This document shows, piece by piece, positions 8,508 to 19,500 of a DNA stretch of 64,000 nucleotides. This DNA comes from a virus, in IMG/VR virus record IMGVR_UViG_3300036831_000148, positions 1-64,000 of that record. One strand, 5' to 3'. Under the pieces are notes generated by a model that was not told the DNA's origin, did not search any database, and saw only the letters and a program-made list of their open reading frames with translations. The translations under genes and the position numbers were made by a program. How positions within the stretch are numbered: the first letter of the stretch is position 1; each line of letters opens with the position of its first letter.

Positions 8508-9008
8508 CTACTCCTGCCAGATGACGTACGTGTACGCGTTCACCGCCGCCGCCGCGGTCACCCGGACGCGCAGGAAGTGCGAGGCGGCGACATAGAACTC
8601 CCGCCCGAGCGGCCACTGCTTCACGTACTGGTTGGTCGGCGCGATGAGCTGCAGGTCGCCGTACCGGGTGGAGGTGACGCTGCCCTCGGTGGACGAGCCG
8701 GTGTTGAACCCGGTGGCGCTGGTGCCGCCGACGCACAGCGAGGCCAGTTGCGCGTCGGCGCTGTAAATCTCTGGGGTGAGCGCGGTAAGCGTGCTGGCGC
8801 CCACCGAGCCGGTGTCCACCAGCTCGCACTCGACCGGGGTCGCGGCGGCGGAGCCGTCAAAGCTGATGCCCCACTCCACCACGTGGATGTCCTGGTTGGA
8901 CGGGGTGGCGACCTGCATCAGCGTCTTGAGCGACGTGCCGGTGGTCATCTTCACCGGGGCTGCCGTGGTGGGGAAGGCCGCGTTCATGGCCATGTAGAGA
9001 CCGGACAC
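8508..9008 (-). CDS. Minor structural (tail appendage) protein
   Basis: Start GTG 9008 is chosen over longer options because AGGAG lies 6 bases upstream. The 166-residue chain is beta-rich, with NQDIHVVEWGISFDGSAAAT near the N-terminus and a C-terminal FLRVRVTAAAAVNAYTYVIW strand. It looks like a small beta-sandwich decoration or fibre accessory protein seen in actinophage tail clusters. It lies between two other small structural genes. Confidence 0.7.
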   Translation of the reverse strand: MSGLYMAMNAAFPTTAAPVKMTTGTSLKTLMQVATPSNQDIHVVEWGISFDGSAAATPVECELVDTGSVGASTLTALTPEIYSADAQLASLCVGGTSATGFNTGSSTEGSVTSTRYGDLQLIAPTNQYVKQWPLGREFYVAASHFLRVRVTAAAAVNAYTYVIWQE

Positions 9009-9016
9009 TGCGGCTC

Positions 9017-9280
9017 CTAAGCGGACGCGCCCCACACCAGCAGGTAAGCCGCGTCATTCGACAGCCCTGCCGGCATGGTGACGATGTTGGGTGAGGTGAC
9101 GGAGGCAGTCGCTGAGCCGTCCACGGTCGCGCCGAGCATGACGGCCTGCTTGACGAACGAGAACTCCGCGAGGGTCGCGGTGTCGCCGGAGCTGACGCCC
9201 TTGAGCGCGTAGAGCACGGCCTTGTCGGCGACCCCGTTCTGCCACTGCAACTGGATCTGGGAGCCGGTGAGAGCTGACAT
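9017..9280 (-). CDS. Small structural protein, 87 residues
   Basis: A compact beta-rich product (LTGSQIQLQWQNGVADKAVL at the N-terminus, AAYLLVWGASA at the C-terminus). The last strand resembles the C-terminal strand of the next gene's product, so the two may share a fold. No family name can be given. It is part of the tail appendage run. Confidence 0.65.
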   Translation of the reverse strand: MSALTGSQIQLQWQNGVADKAVLYALKGVSSGDTATLAEFSFVKQAVMLGATVDGSATASVTSPNIVTMPAGLSNDAAYLLVWGASA

Positions 9281-9290
9281 CGGGCCTTCC

Positions 9291-10010
9291 TTAGTAGAGA
9301 CTTGACCGCTTGACTGCCTGGGGGACGAGCAGGGGCACGTCGGCTTCCGGGCCGGTCACGGCCGGCGAGTAGACCGCGATGGCGCCCGAGTAGGTGGCGC
9401 TGGTGGCGACCGACCAGGTGCAGGAGTCGGCCGAGGTGCCCGCTTTGATCTGGTCCGCGAACCCGTACACCTGGCCGGCGGTGCCGCTCGGCTGGGTGAG
9501 CTGCGAGGTGAAGTTCGCGTTGGTGACCGACGGGTTGTCGGCGGTGCCTGAGCTGTTGTCCTGGAAGGTGCCGATGAGCAGGCTGCCGCCTGCGGTGGGC
9601 GTGGCCGAGCCGGTGGCCGGGGCGGCGCTGGTGGCGGTGGCCCCGTTAGTCGCCGCCGGCCCGCCGGCCAGCTTGCCCAGGTAGCTGGCCGCGCCCGCCG
9701 AGTAGCCCGCGCCCGAGCCGCCCAGGGTGACGGTGAGCGTGTAAGACCCGCTGCCGGGCAGGCTGATGCCGTCAGCGCGGTAGATGTAGGAGACGTGGCT
9801 GGCGCTGCCGGTTTCCGACTTGTCAAGCGTGAACGTGGACTGGCTGGTGCCGTTGTCCTTGACGCTGGTCACGCCGCCGCTGAGGTTGACGCCGAGCGCT
9901 GCGATCACCGACGACCCGGCCACCGGCAGCGTCGGGAAGGTGATGGTGAAGGTGGTGCCCGCGCCGGTGCCCTTGGCGAGGGTGCTGAGCTGGTCTCGCG
10001 TGATCGCCAA
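9291..10010 (-). CDS. Structural beta-rich protein, 239 residues
   Basis: Ser/Thr/Gly/Ala-rich beta protein beginning MAITRDQLSTLAKGTGAG. An internal section (FTITFPTLPVAGSSVIAALG and SYTLTVTLGGSGAGYSAGA) has the alternating pattern of a jelly-roll or concanavalin-like sandwich, as in many fibre proteins. The low-complexity APATGSATPTAGGS stretch is probably a loop. It belongs to the tail appendage run. Confidence 0.7.
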   Translation of the reverse strand: MAITRDQLSTLAKGTGAGTTFTITFPTLPVAGSSVIAALGVNLSGGVTSVKDNGTSQSTFTLDKSETGSASHVSYIYRADGISLPGSGSYTLTVTLGGSGAGYSAGAASYLGKLAGGPAATNGATATSAAPATGSATPTAGGSLLIGTFQDNSSGTADNPSVTNANFTSQLTQPSGTAGQVYGFADQIKAGTSADSCTWSVATSATYSGAIAVYSPAVTGPEADVPLLVPQAVKRSSLY

Positions 10011-10042
10011 GGCAGCCTCCCGCCCGTGTCACGGCGGGCGGC

Positions 10043-10696
10043 CTAGACGACCGTGCCGGCGCCGCTGGGGAAGCCGAAGCTGATGGTCTCGGTGGCCGTC
10101 CAGGTCTGGCCGGAGGCCTTGGTGCCCATGCCGCCGCCGGGGACCCCGCGGTTGAAGAAGACGCCGGTGGTGGTGACGGTGGAGGACGCCCCGTTGTCGG
10201 TGCCGAACTCGTTCCACGCGAAGTTGGCCACGCCGGTGCCGAATGCGGCGACGAACGTCAGCGTCGCCGGGGAGGAGCCGGTGGCGATGGCGGGCGCCGA
10301 GGACACCAGCTGGTAGTAGCTGGTGGTGGAGGAGCCGCCGGTGTCGCCCACCAGCGCGGTCTGGGTGTAGCTGGGCGCGATGGCGGAGGTGCCCACCCCG
10401 ATGCGCCCGGCGGCGGCGCTGAACTTGGTGGTGATCGACGTGCCGGCGACGCCGCCGAGCAGCGCCACCCAGCCCGCCTGCAGGACGTTGTTGACGTTGT
10501 CCCGCTGCCAGGTCTCATACGGCTCGATCTTGTGCCGGGCGAACGTCTCCGGGTGAATAGTGACGTTCTCGCGGCGGGTGAGCGCCGCCGTGTCGCGGCC
10601 CTCATGACGCAGCACGTAGCGGACCGCGTCCTCGTCCCACTTGCGGATGAGCAGCGAGGTGGAGACGGCTGCGAACTCGACGTGAGCATCGCTCAC
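10043..10696 (-). CDS. Tail/fibre protein of the family shared with 1827-2456
   Basis: The 217-residue product has an N-terminal segment with the charged motif RHEGRDTAALTRRENVTIHP, then NVNNVLQAGWVALLGGVAGT, VGTSAIAPSYTQTALVGDTG, SYYQLV, FAWNEFGTDNG and a final TWTATETISFGFPSGAG strand. This motif order is common in phage tail proteins. Start GTG 10696 overlaps the stop of the preceding 53-residue gene. It probably forms part of the fibre or tail tip. Confidence 0.7.
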   Translation of the reverse strand: MSDAHVEFAAVSTSLLIRKWDEDAVRYVLRHEGRDTAALTRRENVTIHPETFARHKIEPYETWQRDNVNNVLQAGWVALLGGVAGTSITTKFSAAAGRIGVGTSAIAPSYTQTALVGDTGGSSTTSYYQLVSSAPAIATGSSPATLTFVAAFGTGVANFAWNEFGTDNGASSTVTTTGVFFNRGVPGGGMGTKASGQTWTATETISFGFPSGAGTVV

Positions 10697-10854
10697 TGGT
10701 CCTCCTCAAGGGACTCTGCGTGCCCCGGCCGCAACTGCGACCACGGCCCTGGGGCCGACGGGTAGGGGGCGAAGCCGCGTCCCTGCAACTGCAGCTCAGT
10801 GCCCTCGTGCACCTGGCACTCGTCGTAATCGGTCACCGTCACGGGATCGCTCAC
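10693..10854 (-). CDS. Small acidic protein, 53 residues
   Basis: Both ends are GTGA overlaps (start GTG 10854, stop TGA 10693-10695). The sequence begins MSDPVTVTDYDECQVHEGTE and ends HAESLEEDQ, and third positions are mostly G or C. Function unknown; it may be a chaperone or adaptor for the adjacent tail proteins. Confidence 0.6.
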   Translation of the reverse strand: MSDPVTVTDYDECQVHEGTELQLQGRGFAPYPSAPGPWSQLRPGHAESLEEDQ

Positions 10855-11081
10855 CAGTCGTCCAGCCCGAGCACGATCAGCAGGTCGGTCAGGTCCGAGA
10901 GGGTCAGGAACGTGCGCGGGCCGGGCTTCTCGCGCACCCGGCGGCGCAGCCGGGAGAGCGCGAGCTGCTGGCGCTGCACCGCTGCCGACTCGGCGACGAA
11001 AGCGCTCTCCGGCAGCGGCCCTTCGTAGGCAAAGTCGGCGTACCGCTGGTTCGCCAGGTCAATGACGCGCTCGGTGGCCAT
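10851..11081 (-). CDS. Hypothetical 76-residue protein
   Basis: Starts at ATG 11081, overlapping the stop of the 302-residue fibre-like protein as ATGA. It reads MATERVIDLANQRYADFAYE followed by a helical, Arg-rich middle (QLALSRLRRRVREKPGPRTF) and ends LLIVLGLDDW. Compact helical protein in the tail operon; no family recognised. Confidence 0.6.
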   Translation of the reverse strand: MATERVIDLANQRYADFAYEGPLPESAFVAESAAVQRQQLALSRLRRRVREKPGPRTFLTLSDLTDLLIVLGLDDW

Positions 11082-11989
11082 CAGCCCACCCCGTACAGGC
11101 AGAACTGGGAGCCGATCAGGAAGTTGGACCCGCCCGGCGCGGTCAGCGAGACAGCGGTCACCGCGGCCTGCGACGCGGGGTTCCAGAAGCCGAAGCGCAC
11201 CCGGCCGTCCACCATGGACGACGTGCCGTTGCCGGCCCCGGACACCGAGTAGGCCGCCTTGTTGAAGGCGGACTGCGCGTAGTTGGGGACCAGCGCGAAG
11301 CCGCCGCCGGCGTTGGCCGGGGCACCGCCCTGACTGGCCGCCACCCGGAACGCCGGGATGCCCGCCACCGCGTAGGCAGTGGTGGCCGCCGGGCCGACCA
11401 GCGAGCCGGAGATGTTGGTGGCCGACATGGTCAGGCTGGAGTAGTGCGCGCCGGTGTCGCCGTTGAAGGTCAGCGTGATGTCGTCGGTGAGCGCCGTCGT
11501 CTCGGTCAGCCGGGCCTGCACCATCACGAGCAGGTGCTGGTAGGTGGCCGGGATGCCCGACCAGGTGACCACGTTGGTAGTGGAGTTGGCCAGCGTCGTC
11601 TCGTTGATGGCGGAGCACGCGTTGCCGTTCCACGCTGAGGCGGGCAGGCCGTGCACCCCTGACCCGGACCCCATCAGGTAGTGCTGGGCCGCCTCGGTGA
11701 AGTCCCCGGCGCTGAACGTGTGCTCAATCGGGATGCCCGCGCTGTGCGCGTGGGCCAGGGTCCCGTCAGCTGCCCGGGTGACCGTCCACGGGGTAGCCGA
11801 GGTGCCCGCGCCCGCAGTCACCAGCACGAGCTCGAAGCTGGGAGTCAGCGGCTCCAGGGCCAGGATGAACGGGAAGCTGGTCGGGTAGCCCTGCGGCGCG
11901 CCGGACCCGGCGACGATCGAGGTGGCCGAGTTGGAGATGGTGCTGGCCAGGGTGTCCGCTGCCGCCGTGTTGCTAAGTAGTAACGCCAT
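11081..11989 (-). CDS. Tail fibre-like protein, 302 residues
   Basis: The N-terminal 115 residues carry the phage-fibre attachment pattern: FPFILALEPLTPSFELVLVT, then TPWTVTRAADGTLAHAHSAG and HTFSAGDFTEAAQHYLMG. The C-terminal domain (about 125-302) is beta-rich with AFRVAASQGGAPANAGGGF and ends IGSQFCLYGVG. This fits an adsorption-fibre or baseplate appendage subunit. It is followed by a coupled 76-residue gene. Confidence 0.75.
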   Translation of the reverse strand: MALLLSNTAAADTLASTISNSATSIVAGSGAPQGYPTSFPFILALEPLTPSFELVLVTAGAGTSATPWTVTRAADGTLAHAHSAGIPIEHTFSAGDFTEAAQHYLMGSGSGVHGLPASAWNGNACSAINETTLANSTTNVVTWSGIPATYQHLLVMVQARLTETTALTDDITLTFNGDTGAHYSSLTMSATNISGSLVGPAATTAYAVAGIPAFRVAASQGGAPANAGGGFALVPNYAQSAFNKAAYSVSGAGNGTSSMVDGRVRFGFWNPASQAAVTAVSLTAPGGSNFLIGSQFCLYGVG

Positions 11990-12057
11990 TGGGTCATGAC
12001 GGTGGCTTCCCCCCTCGGTCCTCTCGGGGACTCTTCGGGGGAGCTAATCGGTAGCTG

Positions 12058-12702
12058 TCAGGCGGCTACCGCGAACGGCCGACGCAGCAGGTAAATCGTG
12101 ATCTTCTCGAAGGGAACTCCGCACTCCTCGATCCGTCCGAGCATGAGGTTGCACGACCGGCACAGCCGACCGCGTACACATTGTCCGCAGCTCCTACTGC
12201 TAGCCGGACAGCACGCGTGGTCGTGGTCTATGTCCAAGTCACAGCCGTTTACCTGCTGGGTCTTACCGCACAGCGCACAAATCTCACCGTCAAGCGCTAT
12301 GAGCAGGGCTAGTTTTTCCTCGTCAAGTCCGTAGCGCTTCAGCTTGTGCTTGAGGCTGTTCCGCCGGGCGGCTGCCGGGTCATGGCACTCAGTGCACCGG
12401 CTCACATGGTGCTTACCCCGGCCGTACTTCAGCGAAGTCTTCCAGAACTGATCCCAGAGCTTGTACTTCCCGCAGCTCATGCACTCGCGACCCTTGTCAT
12501 CAATCCGTGTCGCCGTCGGCTGGAACCCGGGTGGGCGCCGGGGAATGCCGAACCGCCGGAGTCGGTAACAAACCGATGTTTCAGTGCACCCCAGTTCCCG
12601 GGCGATATTCGCTGATGATCGTCCATTGGTGACGTACTGCTCGTACAGCCACTCTTTGTCAGCCAGCTTGCCGCCGAGCTTGCGGCCTCGCGTTTCTGTC
12701 AT
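12058..12702 (-). CDS. HNH endonuclease of the endonuclease VII family with N-terminal HTH
   Basis: Residues 20-55 (SSANIARELGCTETSVCYRL) form a helix-turn-helix; residues 75-115 contain paired CxxC-type zinc ligands (CMSCGKYK, RCTECHDP). The C-terminal domain (135-200) has CALCGKTQQVNGCDLDIDHD and VRGRLCRSCNLMLGRIEE, the signature of recombination endonuclease VII-like HNH nucleases. Codon use here is less G+C-biased than in the neighbours, which suggests a mobile free-standing homing endonuclease. It splits the Dit gene from the fibre genes. The ATG follows a CGTAGTAACAGGC motif, shared with the gene starting at 32880. Confidence 0.85.
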   Translation of the reverse strand: MTETRGRKLGGKLADKEWLYEQYVTNGRSSANIARELGCTETSVCYRLRRFGIPRRPPGFQPTATRIDDKGRECMSCGKYKLWDQFWKTSLKYGRGKHHVSRCTECHDPAAARRNSLKHKLKRYGLDEEKLALLIALDGEICALCGKTQQVNGCDLDIDHDHACCPASSRSCGQCVRGRLCRSCNLMLGRIEECGVPFEKITIYLLRRPFAVAA

Positions 12703-12734
12703 GCCTGTTACTACGCGCGAGCAATGCCGCTACA

Positions 12735-13598
12735 TCAGACGTAGGCGTCGCACCAGGTGAACACCGCGCTACCTGCTGAAACGGTAATGCTGTTCGCCCC
12801 GGGCAGCAGGCACATCCACATCCGGCTGCCGGCGTGGCTCATGCCGCCGATCACGTTGTTGCCGACGTTGTCGGTCGCGGTGGAGCGCAGCACGTCCACG
12901 GTGACCGGCCAGGACGCCACGCCCGCGCCGCTGTGCGTGAACGAGACCCCGGCCGTGTTGTTGGTGACCGTGCACGGCCCGGAGATGGCGACGGTGAAGG
13001 CGTTGACCGCCGAGGCGAACCCCTCGCCCACGATCCCCTCGCCCAGCGCGCTGATGCTGCCGGTGCCGGAGACCGTCTGCGCGCGGATCGGCGCGTAGAA
13101 GTACGGGTCGCTGAGCAGCAGGTCAACGGAGAACGCGGCGCTCAGCCGGCCGTTCATCGTCGGGTCCATCGAGCCGGCGATCTCGGCCATGGCGGTGCTC
13201 TGCACCAGCGACGGCGTGCCGGTGCCGGTCAGGTACCAGTTGCGCTGCAACTGCCCCTGCACGCTGCCCTGCGGGCCGCGGGTGAAGAACAACTGGCGCA
13301 GCGCCTGCCAGTTGTCGTTGAACGCCCGGCGCGGGTCGCCTGCCGGGTAGGACTGGTTAGTCGACAACTGGCTGTCGGTCCACATGCTCAGGGTGACGGT
13401 GCGCTCGTCCGGGTACTTGGCCCGCCAGAGCTGCCCGGCCCGGTAGGGCACCTGGTAGTCCTGGCCGCGGTAGGTGGGCAGGCCGAAGCGGGACCCGCCG
13501 AAGGTGGCGATGTTGTAGTAGCCGGTCTGCAGCGGGGTGCCGTTCCAGTACCACAGCTCAGCCGGGCCGTAGAGGTAGGCGGGCGGCTGGATGGGCAT
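12735..13598 (-). CDS. Distal tail (Dit) protein
   Basis: A 287-residue protein directly after the tape measure gene, its ATG overlapping the tape measure stop (ATGA). The N-terminal domain (LYGPAELWYWNGTPLQTGYY, then YRGQDYQVPYRAGQLWRAKY and RTVTLSMWTD) matches the split-barrel Dit fold; residues 175-287 form a beta-sandwich insertion ending SAVFTWCDAYV. Dit forms the ring joining the tail tube to the tip. Position and motifs agree. Confidence 0.8.
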   Translation of the reverse strand: MPIQPPAYLYGPAELWYWNGTPLQTGYYNIATFGGSRFGLPTYRGQDYQVPYRAGQLWRAKYPDERTVTLSMWTDSQLSTNQSYPAGDPRRAFNDNWQALRQLFFTRGPQGSVQGQLQRNWYLTGTGTPSLVQSTAMAEIAGSMDPTMNGRLSAAFSVDLLLSDPYFYAPIRAQTVSGTGSISALGEGIVGEGFASAVNAFTVAISGPCTVTNNTAGVSFTHSGAGVASWPVTVDVLRSTATDNVGNNVIGGMSHAGSRMWMCLLPGANSITVSAGSAVFTWCDAYV

Positions 13599-16500
13599 CA
13601 GATCACTCCCCTGCCGGCCAGGAACGCGAGGCGGTTGGACGACCGGGTAATCGAGTCGGACGGCTTCTCGGCCACCGGGTTGTTGATCGTCAGGCTGTCC
13701 ACCTGCAGGCCCACCCGGTTGCCGGCCGCGGTGGACAGGGTGCGCGGCAACTGCCCCGCCGTGGCGGCCGAGAGCTGGCGGGACAGGTTGGGCGACAGGC
13801 CGGGCACGAACAGGTTGGCCACCAGGCCGCCCGCCGCCATCCCGCCGCCGAACATCCCGGCCACGTCGGACAGGCCGGGCATGACCGCCCCGCCCCCGGC
13901 GACCGCGCCGTAGGCCCCCATCCCCCGCTTCTGGCTGGCCTGGTTGCCGCGCGAGCCGGCCCCCAGCCAGACATCGGCCATGTTCAGCCAGTCCAGGAAC
14001 TGCGGGCCGTAGGCAGCCTGCAGCGCCATCCGCGCGGACTTGCGGATCATGAACTCGCCGCCCATGGCGACGATGCGCGTGCCGTCCTCGTCGCCGGTGC
14101 CCGGGACCGACCCGGAGCCCATCCGCATCGCGGTGCCCGCGGCCATCCGCACCCAGCCGCCGGCCGCCATGCCCACCGGCCCGCCTGCGGCCAGACCGGG
14201 GATGAAACTGAGGGCCGACTTGACGGCGGACAGCGCGCTGTTGATGGGCCCGGCCAGGGAGCTGAGGGCGTTGGCGATCCCGCCGGTGATGGCGTTGGGC
14301 AGCGTGACGGTGAAGAAGTTGACGATCGGGTCAATCAGGTCGCGGACGAACCCGTTCCAGGTGTCGGTCCACGCCTTGGCGCCGAACGAGGTGAAGTCGC
14401 TCCACCACTTGGGCACGGTGCCGGTGAAGAACGTGGTCAGCGGGCCGAGCACGCTCTTGCTGAACCCGGACCACACCGAGTCCCAGGCCTTGCCGCCGCC
14501 GGAGACCAGGTCGTCCCACCAGCCGGGGATGTCGCCGGTGAAGAAGTGCTCCAGCGGCGCGAGGATGGTGGAGTTGAACGACTTGACGTTGGCTGCCCAG
14601 GTGTTGTCCCACCAGCTGCGGACCGAGTCAAACCAGCCGGGCACCGTGCTGGTGAAGAAGTGGGTGAGCGGCGCCCCGACGCTGGCGTAGAACGAGGCCC
14701 AGGCCGGCGCGAACCAGATGTGCCACAACTGGACGGCCAGCGCGGCGATGGCGTGGAACGTGGTGGCGAAGAACTGGCCCAGGGTGTTCCACACCTGGAG
14801 TCCCCACGCCTGCACGTCCAGCCACATCTGGTGCCAGTGGCCTGCCAGCCCGTCGATGATCACGTTGATGATCAGGACCAGGGTGTCCCAGGCGAGCTTG
14901 CCGATCGCGACCACCGTCGCCCAGGCGCCCTTGAAGGCGACAGCCAGCACGTCAGCGGCAGTTTTCGAAATGTTTTCGATAAACGTGAAGAGGACCTTGG
15001 CCGCTGCCTCGATCGTCTGCCAGATGCCGACGCCCGCCGTCTTCAGCCACTGCCAGGCCTGGGCCCCGGCCTCCCGGGTGCCCTTCCAGACGAGGGAGCC
15101 GAAGGAGGTCGCGACGCTGACCAGCCCGTTCCACATCTGGGTGAAGCCGGCCCTGGTCAGCGCCCATGCCTGGCTCGCCTGGGCAGCGAAAAAGTGCCAG
15201 ATCTGCTTCATCGGGCCACTGGTGAAGATCCCGACCAGGCTTTCCCAGAACACCTTGCTGACATCAAGGACAAACCTGTAGGTGTCCTGGGCGGTCGCCT
15301 TCAGGAAGCCCCACAGGTTGTTCCACAGCTTCTCCAGGGCCGCGCCGTGGGTCGCCCACCAGGGATCGAAATTGCGCGCTACCCAGGCGGTCACGTCGCT
15401 CAGCGCGTGCGACACCGGGGTCACCGCGTCCCGCCAGGTGTAGGCCCAGGCAGTCTGGAAAGCGTGCGGCACCGACTGGGTGAACCAGCTGGTCATCCCG
15501 CCCCAGGCGCCCTTCATCGCCCCGGAGACGGTGGCCCAGGCCACGCCCAGCCCGTGCGGCACCGACTGGGTGAACCAGTTGACCGCCCCGTCCCAGGCTG
15601 CCTCGAAGGCGTGCGCGGTCGCCTGCGCCGCCACCGGGAGGTCGTGCACGAAGAACTGGCCGATGTCGTGGTTCATGATGTTGAGGCCGCGCTGCACCTG
15701 GGGGATCCACGCCAGGAAGGTGGCCTCGTAGAACGTGCCGTCCTTGAAGGACTTGAGCATCGTGTCGGTCTCGCCCGGCTTGACCAGGTCGGCCTGCTGG
15801 GTGGCGTTGGCGGCCATGCTGCTGCGGACCTGGCCGAGGTTGGCCGTGATGTTCTTGCCGGCGACCGACCACAGGGTGTCCGACTGCTTGGCGCTCAGCC
15901 CCATCGCCTCGGTGAACCCGATGAACTGGGACTTCGCCGAGCTGCTGGACCCGGTGATGGCCTTCAGCTGGGTGATGATGTTGGACGCCGCGAAGACGGT
16001 GTCCTTGGAGGTCGGGCCCAGCTTCTTCAGGGTGTCGGCGAAGGTGTTGAACAACTGCTGGCCGCCGTCGGCGTTGAAGATCGCCTGGGCCATGGCCGGG
16101 TTGAGCAGGCCCTGCAGCGTGTTGGTCAGCCGGGCGGCGTCCTGGGACAGGTTGGACGCGCCGATCGCCGCGTTCTGGCTGGCCGTGTACATGGCCTGCA
16201 GCGGGTTCTTGATGTTGCCGACCCACTGCTGCAGCGTCTTGATGCTGTCGGTGGCCGGCCCGCCCGCCTCCTGGGCAAGGGCGGAGATCTGGGCCGCGGC
16301 TTCCTTGCTGCCGCCCGCCATCGGGATCAGGCTGGCCACTGCGTCCTTGACGAACGCCGTGAAGTCGCCCTGCCCGGTGAGCGCCTGGTCGTTGCGGAAC
16401 GCGTCAAAGAACTGCTCGACGTTGTTGTAGTTGGTCTGGAAGTCGTTCTGCAGGGTGAGGCTGGCCCCGGACAGCCCGGTCATGGTGGCCCCGGCCGCCT

Positions 16501-19500
16501 TGGCGTCCGTGTCGAACTGGGTAAAGCCCTGGGCCATGGTGATGAACGCCGACGGGGCGGCGCCCACGGTCTTGGTGAACGCGTCGTAGGCCGAGTTGAG
16601 CTGGGCCATGGACGAGACCTGCTTGGAGTTCTGCAGGTTGAGCACGTTCAGGTCGGAGCCGACCGTCCCGAGCTGCTGGCCCATCGCCGCGTAGCCGTCA
16701 ACCAGCCCCCTGACCATCTGCATGGCGACGGCCCAGGTCTTGTTCTGGTCGCTGAACAACTGGGTCGTGCTGACCCCCGCAGCCTGCAGCAGGTTCAGCG
16801 AGCCGACGAAGTCCGTCCCGTAGGCCTTGGACACGTCGCCGACGTGAGTCAGTTCCTCCTGCAGCTTGCCGGACAGGTCGGACTGGCTGGCGGCCAGCTC
16901 GGAGGCGTTGCCCACCCCGGTCTTCTGCGCGGTGCCGAGGGCGGTGGTGACCTCGGCCAGGTTGTTCATGGTGGTCCCCACCACCGTGAGCAGCGAGGCC
17001 TTCTGTACCGCCTGCCCGATCGCGTCGGTGAACTGCTTGGTCTGGTCGGCCCGGGTGCCCAGGTAGGCGTACACCCCGGCCAGCGCCACGGCCAGCAGCC
17101 CCAGGTCCACGTAGGCGTTGCTCAGGAACGGCACCAGCTTGCCGAGGGTGGCCATGAAGCCGCCCCCGCTGCTGCCGACCGCGACGGCGGCCTCCTCGCC
17201 GTCGGCTGCCACCCCGCTCAGCTTGGCGCTCAGCCCGGCCAGCTGGCCGTCGGTGGCGCCGGCGGCGATGCCCAGCGCCACCGTCTCCCGGCCCGCGTTG
17301 TCCAGCCCGCCGGCGAACTGCTCCAGCCGCGCGGCGGAGGTCGGCCCGGCCGAGGTGACGAACTCCTCCAGCGTCTTGCCGGTGTTCTGGATGGCGACCG
17401 AGAGCTGGCCCAGCTCCGCCTCGCTGGTCTTAGCTCCCAGGACGTCGGACACGGCGCCGACCGCGGCACTGCTCTTGGCGATGTTGGCCAGTTGCTCGTC
17501 GGTGGCGTTCAGGCTGCGGGCGACGATCTGGGCCACGTCATTGAGCGCGGAGAACTTGCCCGCCAGGGTGGCAACGGCGATGACCACCTTGCCGACCACG
17601 TCAAAGGCGAGGCCGCCCCACAGCACGAAGGCGTGCAGCCCCAGCACCACGGCCAGCACCGGCGCCGGGACCAGGGACACGAGGTCGGCGACGACCTTCA
17701 GGATCAGGTCGCCGACAGTGGCCAGGTCCTCGGCCACGTGGCTGATGGCGGTCGCCTGGAGGAACTTGGCGAAGATGACGCCCAGGGAGTCAAACCCCTG
17801 GCCGATGAGCGTCAGGTCCTTGATCCCGGAGTCAAAGAAGTTCTTCAGCCCGTTGCCGCCGGACTCCATGTCCACGACGATCTTGGCCGCGAACCTGTCC
17901 AGGTAGTTACCCGTCTGCAGGATGAGCTGGGTAAACGCCCCGGTCTTGCCGCCTGCCACGTCCAGGTAGTCGCCGAGCAACTGGTAAACCTGGGGGCGGA
18001 CCGCGTCCTGCAGCTTCTGGAAGTTGTCGGCCAGCGGCGGGATGGTGGTGTTGAGCGCCTTGCTGACCGTGTTGAGGCTCTCCCACTGCTGGTAGACCTC
18101 CTTGCCCGACTGGTAAGCGGCGGCGGCCCACCCGGCCAGCCCGGCCCCGGCGGTCACCAGGGCGGGCACCCACAGGGCCAGGATCTCGACGATGCCGTCA
18201 AGCAGGATGTGCCACAGTTGGACCTGGCCGATCAGGTGCGTGTCGCCCATCACGCCCGACCAGAGGGTGACCTGCTTGGTCAGCAGGCCCCACCACCCGT
18301 ACGCCCGGGACGCGGACGCGGTGGTCAGCTCCAGGTTGGCCGCGGCCTTGGCGGCCGGGTCGTCGATCCCCTCGAACCCGGAGGAGAGCAGCTTCTGCGC
18401 GGTGTAGGCGGCCCTGGAGGAGTCGCCCACCTTGTCCGCGGAGGCAGCCAGCTCCGCTAGCTGGGCCACGTCGTCGGCTGCGGCGGTGCCCTGCGCCTTC
18501 AGCGCGGCGGCCTGCAGGGTTGCGGCGGCCCACGCGTACTTGGCGGCGTCGGCTGCCTTGCCGGCCGCAGCCGCGGCCTGGGCCATCTGCTGCAACTGGC
18601 TAACCGCGTCGGCGGCCCGCAGGCCCGCGTCGCGCTCGGCGCCGGCCAGTTCCTCCCAGGCCTCGGCGTCGTCCGGGTGCGGCAGCGCGTTGCCGATGCC
18701 GCGGGCGTCGTCCTCGAAGGCGCGCAGCTTGCCGTCCGTGTCGTGGATGGCGTCGCCGAGCGCCTTCCAGAACTCCGCGTCCTCCTCGTCACCGCCGTCA
18801 CCCGGGGGCGCGGAGGGGGGAACCGGCGGGCCTCCGCCGCCACCGCCGCCCGACGCGCCGCCCATGCCCGCGGTAACGGCGCGCTCCGCCGCCTGGGCGG
18901 CCTCCAGGTCGCGCATCCAGGAGGCCAGCTCCTCCTGGGCGGCGGTGTCGTCAAGGCCGACGTAGAAGTCGTAGCGCCGCGCGATGGCCTCCATCAGGGC
19001 GCTCAGGTACCGGGACAGCCCGGTCTCGGCGTCGTCGTCCTCGAAGTCGGCGCGGGTGCCCACCTCCCGCTCGATGTCCTGGATGTCCCGGGTGTAGTCG
19101 CGGATCTCGCTGGCGGCCCCGCTGGACTCCACCACGATGACGGTGTCCACCTCGTCGGGGACGCCGTAGAGCTCCTCGGTCATGGCGCGGATCTCGTCGT
19201 CGGCGCGCGAGATTCCCTGGACGTCCACCTCCGGGTCGGCCCGCTCGTAGCTCAGCCCGATGAGCACGCCGTCCAGGTGGTAGGCGTCCTCGGTAGCCGC
19301 CTCGATCTCGGAGGGGTCCACCTCCGGGCGGACGTGCAGGTCGCCGAACTCGTGCATCATCTCGGCGAACAGCTCGCCGTCGTCAAGCGCCTCCTGCGCG
19401 CCGTCCAGTTCCAGGTGCGGGTGCGCGGTCAGGCCGTCCAGGTACTCCTCGTCGCTGATCACCCGGCCGAGAAGCGCCTCTGCCTGGTCACCGTCCTGCA

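Noticed and set aside
8508-9035. Start at 9035 for the 166-residue structural protein
   Set aside because: GTG 9008 has AGGAG at good distance, and the longer start runs into the preceding gene.
14546-18460. A 1304-codon plus-strand frame opposite the tape measure gene
   Set aside because: Composition mirrors the minus-strand gene; no start signal and no domain.
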